Part shown: positions 31,469 to 50,694 of the stretch, piece by piece
How positions within the stretch are numbered: position 1 is the stretch's first letter
How the letters are laid out: the number at the start of each line of letters is the position of its first letter
Assembly: GCA_016946835.1 (NCBI GenBank)
Contig: JACVTC010000073.1
Location: 533,501 to 597,500, forward strand
Source: Neocallimastix lanati (nom. inval.)
Lineage: Eukaryota > Neocallimastigomycota > Neocallimastigomycetes > Neocallimastigales > Neocallimastigaceae
Direction of reading: 5' to 3'
Length of the DNA stretch: 64,000 nt
Notes under the pieces: model-generated
The model's input: only the letters and a program-made list of their open reading frames with translations
What the model was told of the DNA's origin: nothing
Database searches by the model: none
Made by a program: the position numbers and the translations under genes

Positions 31469-34115
31469 TATAATATATATATATAAGTATTAGAAATATT
31501 ATATTTAGAGTTTATAAAAAAAAGAAAATTTCTAAAAACTAACTATTTATTAAATATATAATTAATTAAATATAGTTTAAAAAATACATAGAGTTTTATA
31601 ATAAAAATAAACAATTATAAAATCAATATGTATTGGTAATTTTTATTAAGTTTTTTTTTTTTTTTTATGTGTGTATAATTGTTGAAAATGAAGATTAAAT
31701 GACTTTCAAATATATAATATTTATCAATACTTTAATTTTTAATCATTTAATTTGCATCTGTTAAAAATTAATAAACAGTGTAACTATTTTATTACTATAA
31801 TTTAAATAAATTTTAAAAAAAATTATATTTTAATATTTAATGAATTTAAAATATTAAATAGAATTTATATTTTATCAAATTGAAATAATTTTTTTTATAT
31901 AATAATAAAGTGACCGATGAGCCAAAATGAAAGAGAAATAATAAATTTTATGGTCCTCATGCGTCAATATACATGATAAATGAAAACATTTATTTTGAAT
32001 CATGATAAAGTGAATATAAAACTAATATTTATAAAATATAATTTTTTAATTATTAAATATTAAACAATAATAGGTTATGTGAAAGTTGTTATATTCGAAA
32101 TTTTTAAATGGTTTTTCTACTTTTCTGATTTTATTTGATATTTAAAATTTATTAATTTAATTTAAAAAATTAATAAAATTTAAAAATAAGAACTAATATA
32201 AAAATCAATATTTACTTTTTTAATATAATTAAATACTAATCAATACTAATCAAAAATATATACTTAGTTATTGTTACAAAAAAAAAAAAAAGATTTAAAA
32301 AGATTTTCATATTAGAAAAATAATTAAAATATAATTAAATTTAATTAACTTAAAAAAATTAACACAATTATTACAGTTGATAATTATATTTAAAGTTTTA
32401 AACTATTTTATCATAGTATTTATAATCAATTAAGCTTTTATAATTTATTTTTTAAACTTTTCATGAATATTAAAAAAAAAAGAAAATCTTTCACCTTTTA
32501 TTTATTAAATAAACTTTCATAGTGAAATCGTTTTTAAAAATGTCAAAACAGTTAACAATTAAATCTTCATATTCTGAAATTAATACTTGGAATAATGCTT
32601 GACTTAAAGTTTTTTTTTTTCAAGAGTTAAAATTGATAAAATTAAATTTAGAAAATATGCCCAGAATCATAATGGACACGGATATTAAGTTTATTATGAA
32701 AAATTTAGTTAAACCAAAAACACACCAAAAAATTTCAATGTATAATATGATATTATAATGATTTATTGTTATAATGTAAAAGTTTGTATTAAAAATATTT
32801 AATTTTAAATAAAATTTTAAAAAAAATAAATAGAGAAGTCAGTTTTTCTGAATTCTTAGTTATGAATATTGACATAAATTTCTCTTCGGTGTATATAAAT
32901 TTTAAAACATAACTCAAAATAAACAATAAGTAAATGTTGATTTCATCATCAGTTCAAAGTTCAAAATTGGATCCAGAATGCTCAGCTCTTTATCAACCAA
33001 TTTTTAGTCGTTTTATAATTTAGATCTTTCTTCTAAAACTTAATTCTTGAAGAAGATATTTTCAACAGTAGAGACAAGACAAATGAAAACTATGAAGTAG
33101 CTCAAACTAAAATTACAGAAAAGAAGGAGGATGATATCAAAAAAGAAAAAACAAGAAAGTAAAGCTAGATTTGCTGCCAAAGTTGTTATGTTTTCATAAT
33201 AATTAATAAATGTTTCAATATTTTAAAAATTTAACTATTTTTTTTTATTTTTTATTTTTTATTTTTTAATTTTTATTTTTTATTTTTACTTTTTTCTTTT
33301 TTTTTTCAATGAAAAAAGGATTTTCAATATTATTTCTAATAATTATTAAATAATAATAATGCTAATAAAGATTATAAGAAATACTTTATTAATTAATTAA
33401 AACTGTTATATTTTAAGTATTAATTGTTAGTTCTAATCTGAAATCTTAAAAAAGAATAAAATTTGAAATATATAATGAAAATTAAAATATAAATTAAATA
33501 TTTTTAAATAATAATTAAAATAATTAATAATAAATTATATATATGATTGAAAATGTTAAAAAAATATGAAAATTGACAATTATAAATAATTATAAATTTT
33601 TGTCAAACATTTTAAAAGTTAATTGATTAATCTTTTTTAATAAAATTTTTTTTTTTTTTTTTTTTTTTTAATAAATGTTCAAACTTTTTCATATAAAATA
33701 TTTTTTGTAATATTTTTATAAAATTTGTTTTTTTTTCTTTGTGAAGAAAAGTTTTGTTTATCTTTATTTTTTTAAAATTAGAATTTACTTAATAATAATT
33801 GAAGCATACTTTAAACTTTAAAAAATTTATAAAAAATTAAATCATCTAAAGGTAAAATATAAATAATTTATAAAAATTAAAACATATAAAGGTAAGATTA
33901 AATTTTATAATTATGAATGTAAAATATATTTATATTCTTTTTAAAAATGTTCTATCTATATCAATTAATAATAATTTCACATTTAATATTTATTTATTAC
34001 ATTTTTTTAAAACATGATTATATTATAAATATTAAAGTTATAGTAATTTCATTATTATTACTAATATTTAAAGTAGTTTATTATTAAATATTTTTTAATA
34101 ATAAAATTTGAACCA
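30961..34115. other. Intergenic upstream of ISWI
   Basis: AT-rich, with poly-A near 31424-31465, poly-T near 33641-33669 and a TTTTTA-rich tract near 33241-33300. It contains one more complex island (32530-33190), listed separately. No tRNA or other RNA gene is recognised. Confidence 0.6.
32538..33190 (+). pseudogene. Possible gene remnant of unknown family
   Basis: Base composition is more complex here than in the flanks. On the plus strand short open pieces appear in different frames: MSKQLTIKSSYSEINTWNNA then a stop (from 32540); RVKIDKIKFRKYAQNHNG (from 32627); SSKLDPECSALYQP (near 32960); and TNENYEVAQTKITEKKEDD (near 33078). I do not recognise the family and cannot link the pieces by good splice sites. 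It could also be an untranslated or RNA gene region. Confidence 0.3.
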
Positions 34116-40167
<6,052 letters not shown>

Positions 40168-41542
40168 ATTGTTCAATAAATTTTTGATATATTTAATTAT
40201 TATTGTTCTATTTATTATTATTATTTTATATTTATTAAATTTTATACTTACATTTAAAATTATTATTATTATTATTGGAATTTATTAGAGTTAAATTTTA
40301 AAAATAAAATAATAATGATAATTTTTTTAAAAAAAAAAAAATAGTAAAATTAATAATAAAAACAGTTTAAAATTTAAAAAAAAAAAAAAAGTTATAATTA
40401 TTTATTATTCATAAAAATTTTTTATTGTATAAATTAAAATAAAAAAAAAATAAAATAAAAAAAAAAAAAAAAAAAAAAAAATATTATTAAAAATCGAAAT
40501 CTATAATTTATCCTTGTTTATTTTATCTAACATTATTTAAAACTATATTATTATATAATAAATATATATATATATATATATAATCCAAAAATTTTTAAAT
40601 ATTTATATAAAATATATGAAATATATATATATTTATAAATGAAATATTTAATACATTAAAAATAAAAAAAAAATTTTTTTTTAATATATTATAAAAAGAA
40701 ATATTTGCTTTTTTAAAAAAATTTTTATTATTTTTATTATAATTTTTTTTAAAATATATAATATATTATAATTTTCAGTATCGGTTGTAATTGAAGGTGT
40801 ATTAAAATAATTTTATTTTTTTTTTGATTTTCATAAGTTATACTAATTATATTAATATATATACAATATATATAATTTTATAAATAAATAATAAAAATAA
40901 AATAATAATAAATATATACATGATATAATGAATGAAATTAATTATGTTTAACAAATTTTAATAATTTAATAATGACCCTAACCCTATTAATCAAGTTTAA
41001 AAAATTAAAATTTTTATTTTTGATTTGTTATAATTAATTTGTCAAATGTTTTTTTATTATATATTTTTTAATAAAAAAAATTTTTTTTAAATATTATAAT
41101 AATATTAAAGCTCCATAATATATAAAATTTAAGGTAAAAATTTAAAAATTTATTATATTATTTCATTCATATGAGTAATATTCAAAATATCTAAAATAAT
41201 AAATAGTAAAATAGAATAAACGTCTATAATAATAATAATAATAAATATAATAGAATTATTTTAACATAATTGATTTTAATTTTTAAATAATGGAATGAAT
41301 AAATTTCAAATTAATGTAATGTATAATACATAAATAAATAAATATACTTATAATTATTAAAATTTTGATAAATAGTAAAAATATATAAAATCAAAAATAA
41401 GCTTAAAAGGTAATTATTAATAAACCTAAAAACAACAATTTTTATTTTATTTAATATATATATAAATATAATATTAGATTCATTAATAATTTCAAACAAT
41501 ATATATATGTATACTTTTTACCAATTATATAATCTTTCTAAT

Positions 41543-41579
<37 letters not shown>

Positions 41580-41597
41580 TTAAGTATTTACATAAAA
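40168..41597. other. Intergenic between ISWI and the mitofissin gene
   Basis: AT-rich with poly-A near 40462-40480 and A/T tracts near 40321-40390 and 41541-41579. One short telomere-like string (CCCTAACCCT at about 40976-40985) is present. No gene is recognised; short open frames here have no codon bias. Confidence 0.65.
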
Positions 41598-41828
41598 ATG
41601 CCAAGAGCTCTCGGTTTTCGTACTGCAATTGATGCAGTATTATTATCTACTGCTTTAGCTGGAATGCGTCGTGTTGGTAGATTTGGTAAATGCAACATTA
41701 AATAATTAAAATTTTAAAAATTCATAAAATAGTAAATAAATAAATAAATAGATAAATAAATACTGAAAAATAAAAATTATTAAATTTCATAAAATAATAA
41801 ATAAATAGATAAATAGATAAATACTAAG

Positions 41829-41871
<43 letters not shown>

Positions 41872-42111
41872 TTAAATATAATACTACATAAAATTATATA
41901 TTTTGATAATAAATAAAAACAAAATCACAATTAAGAATATGCCACCGATAGAATTAATAATGGCCCAATAAGAACTGTATTAGAAACTTATTTAGGTGTT
42001 GGCGAATGGGTTTTAGATCGTGGTACTCGTACTATGGCAAGATATCCAATGACTTTCAGACGTATACCAGACGACCAAGTTTCCCGTAGAGGTTATCGTG
42101 GCCGTTCATAA
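41598..42111 (+). CDS. DUF1748 family small protein, Atg44/mitofissin-like
   Basis: Two exons, 41598-41685 and 41936-42111, joined in phase 1 (264 nt, 87 residues). The acceptor is CACAATTAAG. The family core is clear: a hydrophobic helix AIDAVLLSTALAGMRR and, after a short loop, IRTVLETYLGVGEWVLD. This pattern is that of the fungal DUF1748 proteins, now known as mitofissin (Atg44 in fission yeast, Mdi1/Mco8 in budding yeast). Those are intermembrane-space proteins that drive membrane fission for mitophagy and mitochondrial division. About 25 Arg-rich residues (RYPMTFRRIP...RGYRGRS) extend beyond the usual C-terminus. Codon use is G+C-richer than the flanks, suggesting good expression. If the host is an anaerobic fungus, the target organelle would be the hydrogenosome. 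Confidence 0.8.
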
Positions 42112-42441
42112 ATAATTAATTTTAAAAAAAAAACGAAATAATAATACTAATAATAATAATGATGATACAATAAAAATAAAAAATAAAAAATATATATTGA
42201 GGTATACGTATATATATATATTAATAAATATAATAAGATAAAATAATATTGATAGACTGCGAATAATACTAATAATTTATTATAAGTTTTAAAATTTTAA
42301 AATTTCAGTTATATTTTAATATTAATAGTTAATTATAAAGTATAATAATTAATTAAGAATTATATTGTATAAAAATAAATTTAAAAGACTTTAATTTTAA
42401 TTTCTGGAAAAAAGGAAAAATAAATTTTAAATTTAGATTTT

Positions 42442-42445
42442 CTAT

Positions 42446-42496
<51 letters not shown>
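42442..42496. repeat. (ATTT)n tetranucleotide array
   Basis: About 13 TTTA/ATTT units in tandem, ending directly before the GC-rich hairpin. Confidence 0.9.
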
Positions 42497-42507
42497 GGAT
42501 TAACAAG

Positions 42508-42532
42508 AGGGGAGGACAATAAGTCCTCCCTT
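42508..42532. other. GC-rich hairpin
   Basis: AGGGGAGGAC, then loop AATAA, then GTCCTCCCTT: a 10-pair stem (one G-T) with eight Watson-Crick pairs in a row at the loop end. It is striking in DNA that is otherwise almost pure A+T. It lies about 400 bp after the stop of the mitofissin gene. Its role is unknown; a 3'-end signal, a small structured RNA or a trace of a mobile element are possible. Confidence 0.75.
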
Positions 42533-44647
42533 AAATATATCAATTAAGATTATATATTAAATAAAGATTAATAATATAAAAAATTAAAATTTTAATAATA
42601 AATAATAAAAAAATTTTTTTTTATATTATAAAATATCTTATAAAATCTATTAAATATAATTTATTATTACTATACCTATAATTAATAAATTTATATATTA
42701 TTGATTTATTAAACTATTTATTTATTTTATATGAAAAATTGTATAATATTATAATTTTAAATTTTAAAATCTTTACTACAATATCCTTTAAAGTAAATAA
42801 ATTAATACTATTAAGTATTATTAATTATATTAACTTTTTTTTTTATTATTATCTTTTTATTATTATTATTATGATTATGATTATTAATATTTTAATAATT
42901 TTTTTTTTTAAAAAAAAAGAATTATGTATGTAACTAACTATAAAATCTAGTTAATATGTTATATAAATATATTTATATGAGAAACATAAAATTATCAAAT
43001 ACAAATCTTTATATTCAATTAAAATTTAATATAATTTTGAAAATGGAATTTTATTTAAATATATTTTTATATATGAAAATTTTTATAACTTTTTTTTTTA
43101 TTTTTTTTTATTTTATTTTTTTTTAAATAAAAAACAAGAAAAAAAAATTAATATTTAATATAATGAAAATTACATAAAAAAATGAATTAAATTATATTTG
43201 AAAAATGTAAATATATAATTGTTATTATAATAGAGAAAACTATAGTTTTATTTATTTACTTATTTTTTAGTAATTAATATAAATGTTATATTCGCTTTTT
43301 TTCTTTTTTTATATTTTAATTTTTATAATTATTATAATTATTATTATTATTTATTTATTTATTTTTTATTTTGATTTATTTTTATATTAATTTTTTTTTC
43401 TTTATTTATTAATTTACAAATATTTCATTTCTATTTACTACTATAATTACTAATTAAAATTCACTTCTGAATTGTTAATTCGTATAAACATCCTCAATAG
43501 AAAAGATAATGTATTCATACATGCTTTTTTTTTTTAATACATTTCTTAATTTTATTCCTTTTGTTTTTTTTTTAACTTCCATTTTATTAATTTATTTAAA
43601 TTTTCTATTTTATGATTAACGATAATTAAAAAACTATTTTTTGTTTTATTAAAGTTATATATATTATTTATTAATATAATATATAATTTTATTATATATA
43701 TAAATGATTTTAAATAATTTATTATTATTATTATTATTATTTTAATTATTTTATGATTTATTGTATTATTTTTGTACTGTTAATAATCACTTTTTATATT
43801 TGTAATCAAATATTATTATTATTATTATTTTAAAATTATTATATAAAATAATAATATATACTATTTTATTCAAAACAAAAGAAAGATGAAGAGAAAAAAA
43901 ATAAAAAAAAAAAAGATTAAATTAAATATTATATTTATGTTTATACCTTTTTTTTTTTTTTTTTTTTTTTTTTTTGTTGTTGTTGTTCTTTTGTTTTTAT
44001 TTTGTTTGTTGTGTTAGCAAATTTATTTTTTGTTTTTGGTTTGATTATGTGCTTTAGTTATTCATTTATTATTATTATTATTATTACTTACTATTATTTA
44101 TTATAATCTTTGAACTATTCAATTTAATTTGATTTTATAAAAAAAACAATATACAATTTTATTGATATTTTTTGAATGAAAAAAAAAAAATATATATATA
44201 TATATATAAATAAATTGTGATATTAAATGTATTTATATTCAATATTTTATTTAATACAAATAAATACTTCTAATTTCAAAAATTTTCATTGTTCTTTTGA
44301 TATCACTAATAAATATTTAATTGCATCTAATAATATCATTTAAAATTAGTAAAAAAAATTTTTTTTTTTTTTGATGATTTAATTTTATTTTTTTGGTATT
44401 ACCCATCTCTTTTTTATATTTAAAAAATGTTATAAATGAATATTAAATTATAAATTATATATATCTTTTTTCATACTTTATTTTTTTCAAAATCAAAATA
44501 ATTTATTATTATTGGTCGAAAACATAACTATTTAATTACTTAATTTATTTATTATTTGTCATTTAATTTTTTAAATAAAAATAATTAATATATATCAATG
44601 AAGCACGATAATTTTGATAGTAATTAAGTTAATAACAATAATAAATA

Positions 44648-44701
<54 letters not shown>

Positions 44702-44757
44702 GAAAAAGAACTTTTAACTATAATTTTTATAATTTTAATTCATTCTCTATAACTTTA

Positions 44758-44785
<28 letters not shown>

Positions 44786-44788
<3 letters not shown>

Positions 44789-44839
44789 TTTGTATTCCTA
44801 TAATTAATGTTAAAATGAATTAATATATACTTATTTTTA
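44786..44839. repeat. 54-bp direct repeat, copy 1
   Basis: Starts AACTTTGTATTCCTATAATT after a poly-T tract. It is identical to the copy at 45089-45142, 303 bp away. Confidence 0.9.
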
Positions 44840-45088
44840 TAATTATAATGTTTATATTTATAGTTTTATTGTAAAATTTTTGTATTATTGTATGATTAAA
44901 ATATATTTATAAAATTTTTTTTGATTAATATTATTGAAATTAAATTATGACTATTATATATATCACGTATAATAAATATTTATTATTTTAAAATATATTC
45001 ATATTAAAAAAAAAAATGTTCTTTGCTTAATATATCTTATAGTGATATTTATAAATATTAATAATAAAATAACCGTTTTTTTTTTTTT

Positions 45089-45142
45089 AACTTTGTATTC
45101 CTATAATTAATGTTAAAATGAATTAATATATACTTATTTTTA
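45089..45142. repeat. 54-bp direct repeat, copy 2
   Basis: Identical to 44786-44839 and likewise preceded directly by a poly-T run. Confidence 0.9.
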
Positions 45143-45376
45143 ATGCTTTATATATATATATGATAGAAATTACAATTTCATAATTAATTCTATTAAAAAA
45201 AATGAATATATATATATCATTATTATAATTTCTAATCTTCAATTTCATGTTTTAATTTATCATTATCTTGCTTTATTATTCTTACTATTAATTATTAATT
45301 TTATGTATTTGTTTATACTGGATAATGATTTTATTTTGAATTTTTTTATTATATATATATACTTTTTCTTAATTAT

Positions 45377-48300
45377 CTAAAAATTTTGTGAATTTTGAGT
45401 TCTATCATATTCAAATTCTGATTCACTTTTATTGGTAGATGTTGTATCAAAATCATCTAATTTTTTAAAATTATTAAATGATGGAGAATGTTGTTGTTCT
45501 CTAATAGAATCTTTTCTTTTACGACTAGTTGCTACTTGATTCTTTAATTTCTTTTGAGCAATACTATCAGCAAACCTTACTTGTAATGGGTACTTTGCAC
45601 CTTTTAAAGTTTTATTATTAAATAATTCAATAACATGTTGGGCAATTTCTCTTGAACCAAAACGAGCAAAACCAACACCACGACTTGTTCCATCTGGATT
45701 CTTTAATATTCTATGTGAAAGTACCTTAAAGTTTCCAAATAATTCAAGTAATTTTTCATTATCATAATCTAATGGTAAATTTGAAATATATATATTCATT
45801 GAAGTTAAATCTTCTAAATTCTTTAATTTACTACTATATGATTCTTGTGATGCATGAGTTAAAGATTTTGCAAATGAAACATGATATCCTAAATTATTTA
45901 ATTCACTTAAAGCAGTATGAGCTTGATCTTCAGTCTCATACATTACAAACCCAAAACCTTTACATTCATTTGTTCTCATATCAACTATAGCTTTGGATGA
46001 AATAATTTTTCCCCATCTAATTTTAATTTTACATAAATTTAATATATATATATATATTTTTAATTTTTTATGTTTAATTTAATATTATGAAATGATAATA
46101 ATAAAAATTTGTTAATATATAATAATAACCAATAATAAATAATATTTTATAATTACAATAATAATTAGTTTATAATATAAATAAGAATAATTTTACTTTA
46201 AATTATATTTATTTATATCCTATTTTTATCATATTTTATTTACCTAATACATAAATTATATAAACTTTCATCAGTAGTTGTTATAGGCAAACCACGTATA
46301 TATATATTAGTACCAGGATATGGGAACTTAATATTACTATTAGCAGATATCACTGGTAAAGTAGGAACAGTAGTATTTGAAACAACTGAAGTAATTATGT
46401 TAGAATTAGAAGAAACCAATCCTGTTGGTAACACACTTTCACCTAAAATTAATTCTTCATTAAAGTTTTCAACATCTTCGGAATCAACAATAGTCGAAGA
46501 AGTTGCCAATGGACTCGTAATATTACTACTTGAATTTAAGTTAGAAAGATTAGAAGAAATTGGATTTAAGCCGTGACTTGTTAAACTTCCCTTTCTTCCA
46601 ATAACTTGCATTTTCTTTGAAAAGATATTTTCATCAACAGACTTTGAACTTCTTATTTCAACATCATGAATAGATTGTTCATCTTCTATATGTATTTTTG
46701 GTGCTGTAAGTGGCTTAATAATAGTAGATTCACTTAATTTAAATAAAAGTAATATTTGATTGAATAAAAGACTGGCACTAGCCCACCAATTAGAAATTTC
46801 TGTATAACGATTACTATGCCATTCAGAAACTATACAACTCTTTAAATCGTAGCAAGTGTTAATGTGAAGTTTAAAATAATATAATGTTATATCTATATCT
46901 CCTGTGATATAGATATCTATATCTACCATCCAAACACTCGGATTTAACTTGAATATTTCTTGAAGTCTATCCTTTATTTTTCTTATACTGTAATAAGCAT
47001 GTTGATACCATCCTTGGATAAGTAATTCTTTTTTAATATGATTTAATATTTCAACGGGTAAGTTTGGATTGCTTAATTTATCTTTAAATATTAAAAATAA
47101 TTTTTAAATAAATAATATATATTTCATTTAATATATTAATTAAAACATATTTAAATTTTATTAAGTTATATAAATTATATACTTTGATTATATAATATTA
47201 TTAAAATTCAAATATATATACATTTGAATATATTTATTCAAAATATTTTATTATTGTTAATTATAAAGTTACCTTTATACTTTATTAAATCTTCAAATTT
47301 TAATTGAGAGGAACGAATTAATAAATCAATATCATTTTTTAAATGAGATATCTCGTTTTCTCTTTCAGTACTAATTAACAATGAAGGATTGCCGGATGCA
47401 GGTAATGAATTATGTCTCATAATTTGTGAAGTTCCTTGATTATTAAGTGGGGATCCATGAAACATATTATTTTGTTCCGAATCTTTATTAAAGAAAAGAT
47501 TATTATATAAGTTTGATGACGGATTACTTTTTCCCATATTTGACACATCCATGGATAACTTTGAAAATTGATTAATTAATGGTGTTTGTGTATTCATGTT
47601 TATTCCACTTGGTGAAGTTATATTTCCATTCATAGTATTTTTAATATTTGTATTTCCAGAATTATTAACTATTTGATTATTAATTAGAGTTATATCTGAA
47701 TCCGAATGCATTAATCCACTTGACTCATCTTGATTATTATTATCTTTAACTAGTGGATTATACGTTTTTGAATTACCATTAAATAGAGATGGAATATGAA
47801 TATTAGATATTGTAGTTGTTGTAGTAGATGTAATATTATTACTTAAACCTGAAGGATTAATTTCTTGTGAGGTCACTGCTGTTGTAGTTGTGGTTAATGT
47901 AGAAGACGCTGCTGTATTTTGTGATGGAACTGAAGTGGTTAATGATGTTGTAGTTAGTGTAGTTGTAATTGTTGATGTTGTAATGGAATTCTGTTTATTA
48001 ATGTTTTCATTATCATCTGCACTATTTTGAATATTTGAAGTAATGTCTGTTTTAACTTGTGTATTTGTACTATTAACTAAAACATTAGTGTTAGTGTTAG
48101 TATTTTTATTTATTATTCCAAATGTGCTTTGATTCATTGTAACTGAACCTTGATTACTATTATTAAAGTTTTGCCATTTTAAAGGACCCCAATTATTATT
48201 AGTATTAATAGGTAAATTTTGACCGGTAAAACTTCTATTATTAAATAAATTATATTCATCATTATTTAATCCAATAGCATTACTTCCTAATCCCAGTGTT

Positions 48301-48716
48301 CCATTTATACTACTATTTAATCCATTATTTAACCCATTATTTAATCCATTGTTTAATCCATTATTCAATCCATTATTTATACTATTATTCAAACTCATTC
48401 CATTTACAATAGCTGAAAGTTCACGAAGAGCTTGTGGATGTGGACGATGATTAGAATGAGAAATGGAACGAGCCCTAAATAATATATCATCTTGTGGATT
48501 TGTTTTAGATAATCCCAATGTAGAATCAACAATTGGACTATTATTACCAGATGGATTTAAATTTATTTTACTTTTAACCTCATCATTTGAATTTGGTGAT
48601 GTTTGATTATTTTTAGTTGTATAATCTGATTGTGTGGATTTTGAATGTGTTAAATTTTCAAGATTAGAATTGGGATTGGTTGTATTAGAATCTGCCAAAG
48701 TTGTTTCAAAATTCAT
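45377..48716 (-). CDS. RBMS/MSSP-type two-RRM RNA-binding protein
   Basis: Exons 48716-47273, 47081-46244 and 46016-45377 (2,922 nt, 973 residues). ATG at 48714-48716. The N-terminal 480 residues are Ser/Thr/Asn-rich, with five tandem NNGL units and runs of TTT/TSTT; two stretches (RARAISHSNHRPHPQALREL and ISHLKNDIDLLIRSSQLKFED) look less disordered. The second exon opens with a folded-looking, Trp-rich segment (GWYQHAYYSIRKI..SNWWASASLLFNQI) that I do not recognise. Then come tandem RRMs: TNIYIRGLP..KGFGFVMYE and MNIYISNLP..SRGVGFARF. The wording TNxYIRGLP, NECKGFGFV and GTSRGVGFAR is diagnostic of the RBMS/MSSP group. A basic tail (KKLKNQVATSRKRK) follows. It probably binds AU-rich mRNA 3' ends; that is family knowledge, not seen here. 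Confidence 0.88.
48313..48385 (-). repeat. 12-nt coding repeat (NNGL)n
   Basis: Five tandem copies of AAT-AAT-GGA-TTA-like codons, with flanking degenerate SINN/NSSIN copies, in frame in the RBMS-like gene. Confidence 0.85.
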
Positions 48717-49588
48717 TCTATAAAAATTTATTTATTATTTATTAAAAATTATGCAATTAATATTAATTAATAATCCCTAGAGTATTTAATATTTTTAATT
48801 AATCATATAATATTTCAAATCATTATTATAATAAATTGAATATAAACTTAAAAAAAGGAAAATAAATAACTATTTTATTGAAATAAATATATATATAAAT
48901 ATATTCTATTATTCATTTATTTGAATAATATATGTATTAATATATATAAATATAATTTAAATTTATAATCAATATCACTTTTAATACATATTTACTTACT
49001 TATTAAATAATATTTTTTTTTTTATTTTTAATATTTATATAAGTAATAAATACACTTTGAGAAATTAAATATGAAATTTTGTTTACTTATTAAAGAATTA
49101 TGATGTTCTACTTTTAAGTTGAAAAATCAAAATATATATATTATACATATATAATTAAAAATACTTTTTTTTTTCTCTATTAATCCTTAAAAGTGGTTAG
49201 TATATTTAAATATTTATGATAATTTATTTATTAAATTATGTTGATCTTTCATTGAAATTTTGTTAGAATGCTTAAATTATTTTAAATTATTTTTTTTTTT
49301 ATATTTCCTTTCTCTTAATTAATTTAAATATTAACTTATTTGAATATATAAAGAAAATATAAAAAACAAAATTATTAGTAATAATAATTTAATATATTTA
49401 AAATTAAGATTAGATATTTAAAATCAAAATCAAAATTTTATATTATAAAATTACTGTGTTTTAAACAATTAAAAAAAATTTATATATATTAGTACTTATT
49501 CAAAAATAAAAAAATAGAAAATAGAAAAAATCGAGGTTAATAATAAACTCAAAAATAATAAATTCGAAATACTTAAATATATAATTAT

Positions 49589-49692
49589 ATATATTAAAAT
49601 TTTTATTTTGAATAGTAAATCATATATAAAAAAAAAAGGAAATATATTAAAATTTTTATTTTGAATAGTAATCATATATAAAAAAAAAGGAA
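49589..49692. repeat. Imperfect tandem duplication of about 53 bp
   Basis: Two copies of a unit beginning ATATTAAAATTTTTATTTTG and ending in A8-10 then GGA. They differ by a one-base deletion in TAGTAAATC and by A-tract length. Confidence 0.85.
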
Positions 49693-50694
49693 CAATATAA
49701 TACAGCACTAATATTTACAAAAATACATTATTTCTATTTAATTATTAATATATATATATTAATAATTAAGAAATTGAATATAAAAATGATCCTAAAATCC
49801 TAAAAGAATTGAAATATATAGTTTCATATTTAAGCAATATATATTTCAATTTATTTAATATATTGCTATATAATAATATATTAATTCTATTAAAAACTAA
49901 ATATTAAATTTTTTTTGATAAAATATATTAATTTAAATAATATATGAACACATTTATATGAATTTATTAAGAAATATATTAAAATATATTTATTAATATT
50001 TATATAATAAAAAATTAATTAAGAAATCATAACCATATTTAATATTTAAAAAATTTTTATATTTTAATAATATTTGAGTATATTATATAATTATTATATA
50101 TATTACAATATATTTATAATATAAAATATTTTCTATTATATATTAAATAATCTATATATTTTTATATACCAATTATGGAAATTGTTCCTGGTCAAATATA
50201 TTTATCTATTTTATATATATAAAATATTTTTTTTTGTATTACAAATGAACAAATACATTTCTTTATTTAATATTAATTTTTTTTAATAAACATATTAATG
50301 TAATACTTATAATAAAAAATAAAGTAAAATTTTCAATTTAATAAAAAAGTATCTTTTTAATTTTTACATAGTGAATAGATTAAGCTGATATAATGTTATG
50401 AATAATTGTTTTAACCAACATTTATTTTGATTAAATATATAGTAGTATATTATTTAACTTATATATAAAATATAAGTATGATTAATATATCCAATATAAG
50501 AAATAATCTATTTAATAATTATATTTTATAAAATTTCATAATTTAAATATTTATTTAATACTTGCCTTAAAATTTATATTAGAATGTATTACATATTTGT
50601 AAATTATTTTTAGAATTTATTATTTATTATTTATTACTTCTTACTTGTTTTTTATTATTTATTATATTAATATTATTGTGTAACATTTTTATAT

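Larger units (their letters stand above)
42112..45376. other. Intergenic, repeat-rich
   Basis: 3.2 kb of AT-rich DNA: an (ATTT)n array and GC hairpin near 42.45-42.53 kb, poly-T at about 43949-43975 and 44758-44785, poly-A at about 44655-44689, and a duplicated 54-bp segment. No coding potential is recognised. Confidence 0.65.

Noticed and set aside
31905-31985. Candidate C/D-box snoRNA (TGACCGATGAGCC ... GGTCCTCATGCG)
   Set aside because: No proper C/D box pair with a terminal stem; the region has only a few GC-containing strings.
40974-40988. Telomere-like CCCTAACCCT string
   Set aside because: Fewer than two units; it can arise by chance and gives no evidence for a chromosome end or fusion.
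46872-46928. Partly palindromic GATATAGATATC-rich stretch inside the RBMS-like gene
   Set aside because: It is in frame and codes VDIDIYITGDIDIT; short AT-rich palindromes are expected here, so no insertion is claimed.
49496-49708. 70-codon minus-strand open frame
   Set aside because: It overlaps a tandem duplication and simple sequence, is rich in Ile/Phe/Leu/Tyr as AT-rich DNA always gives, and has no homologue I recognise.
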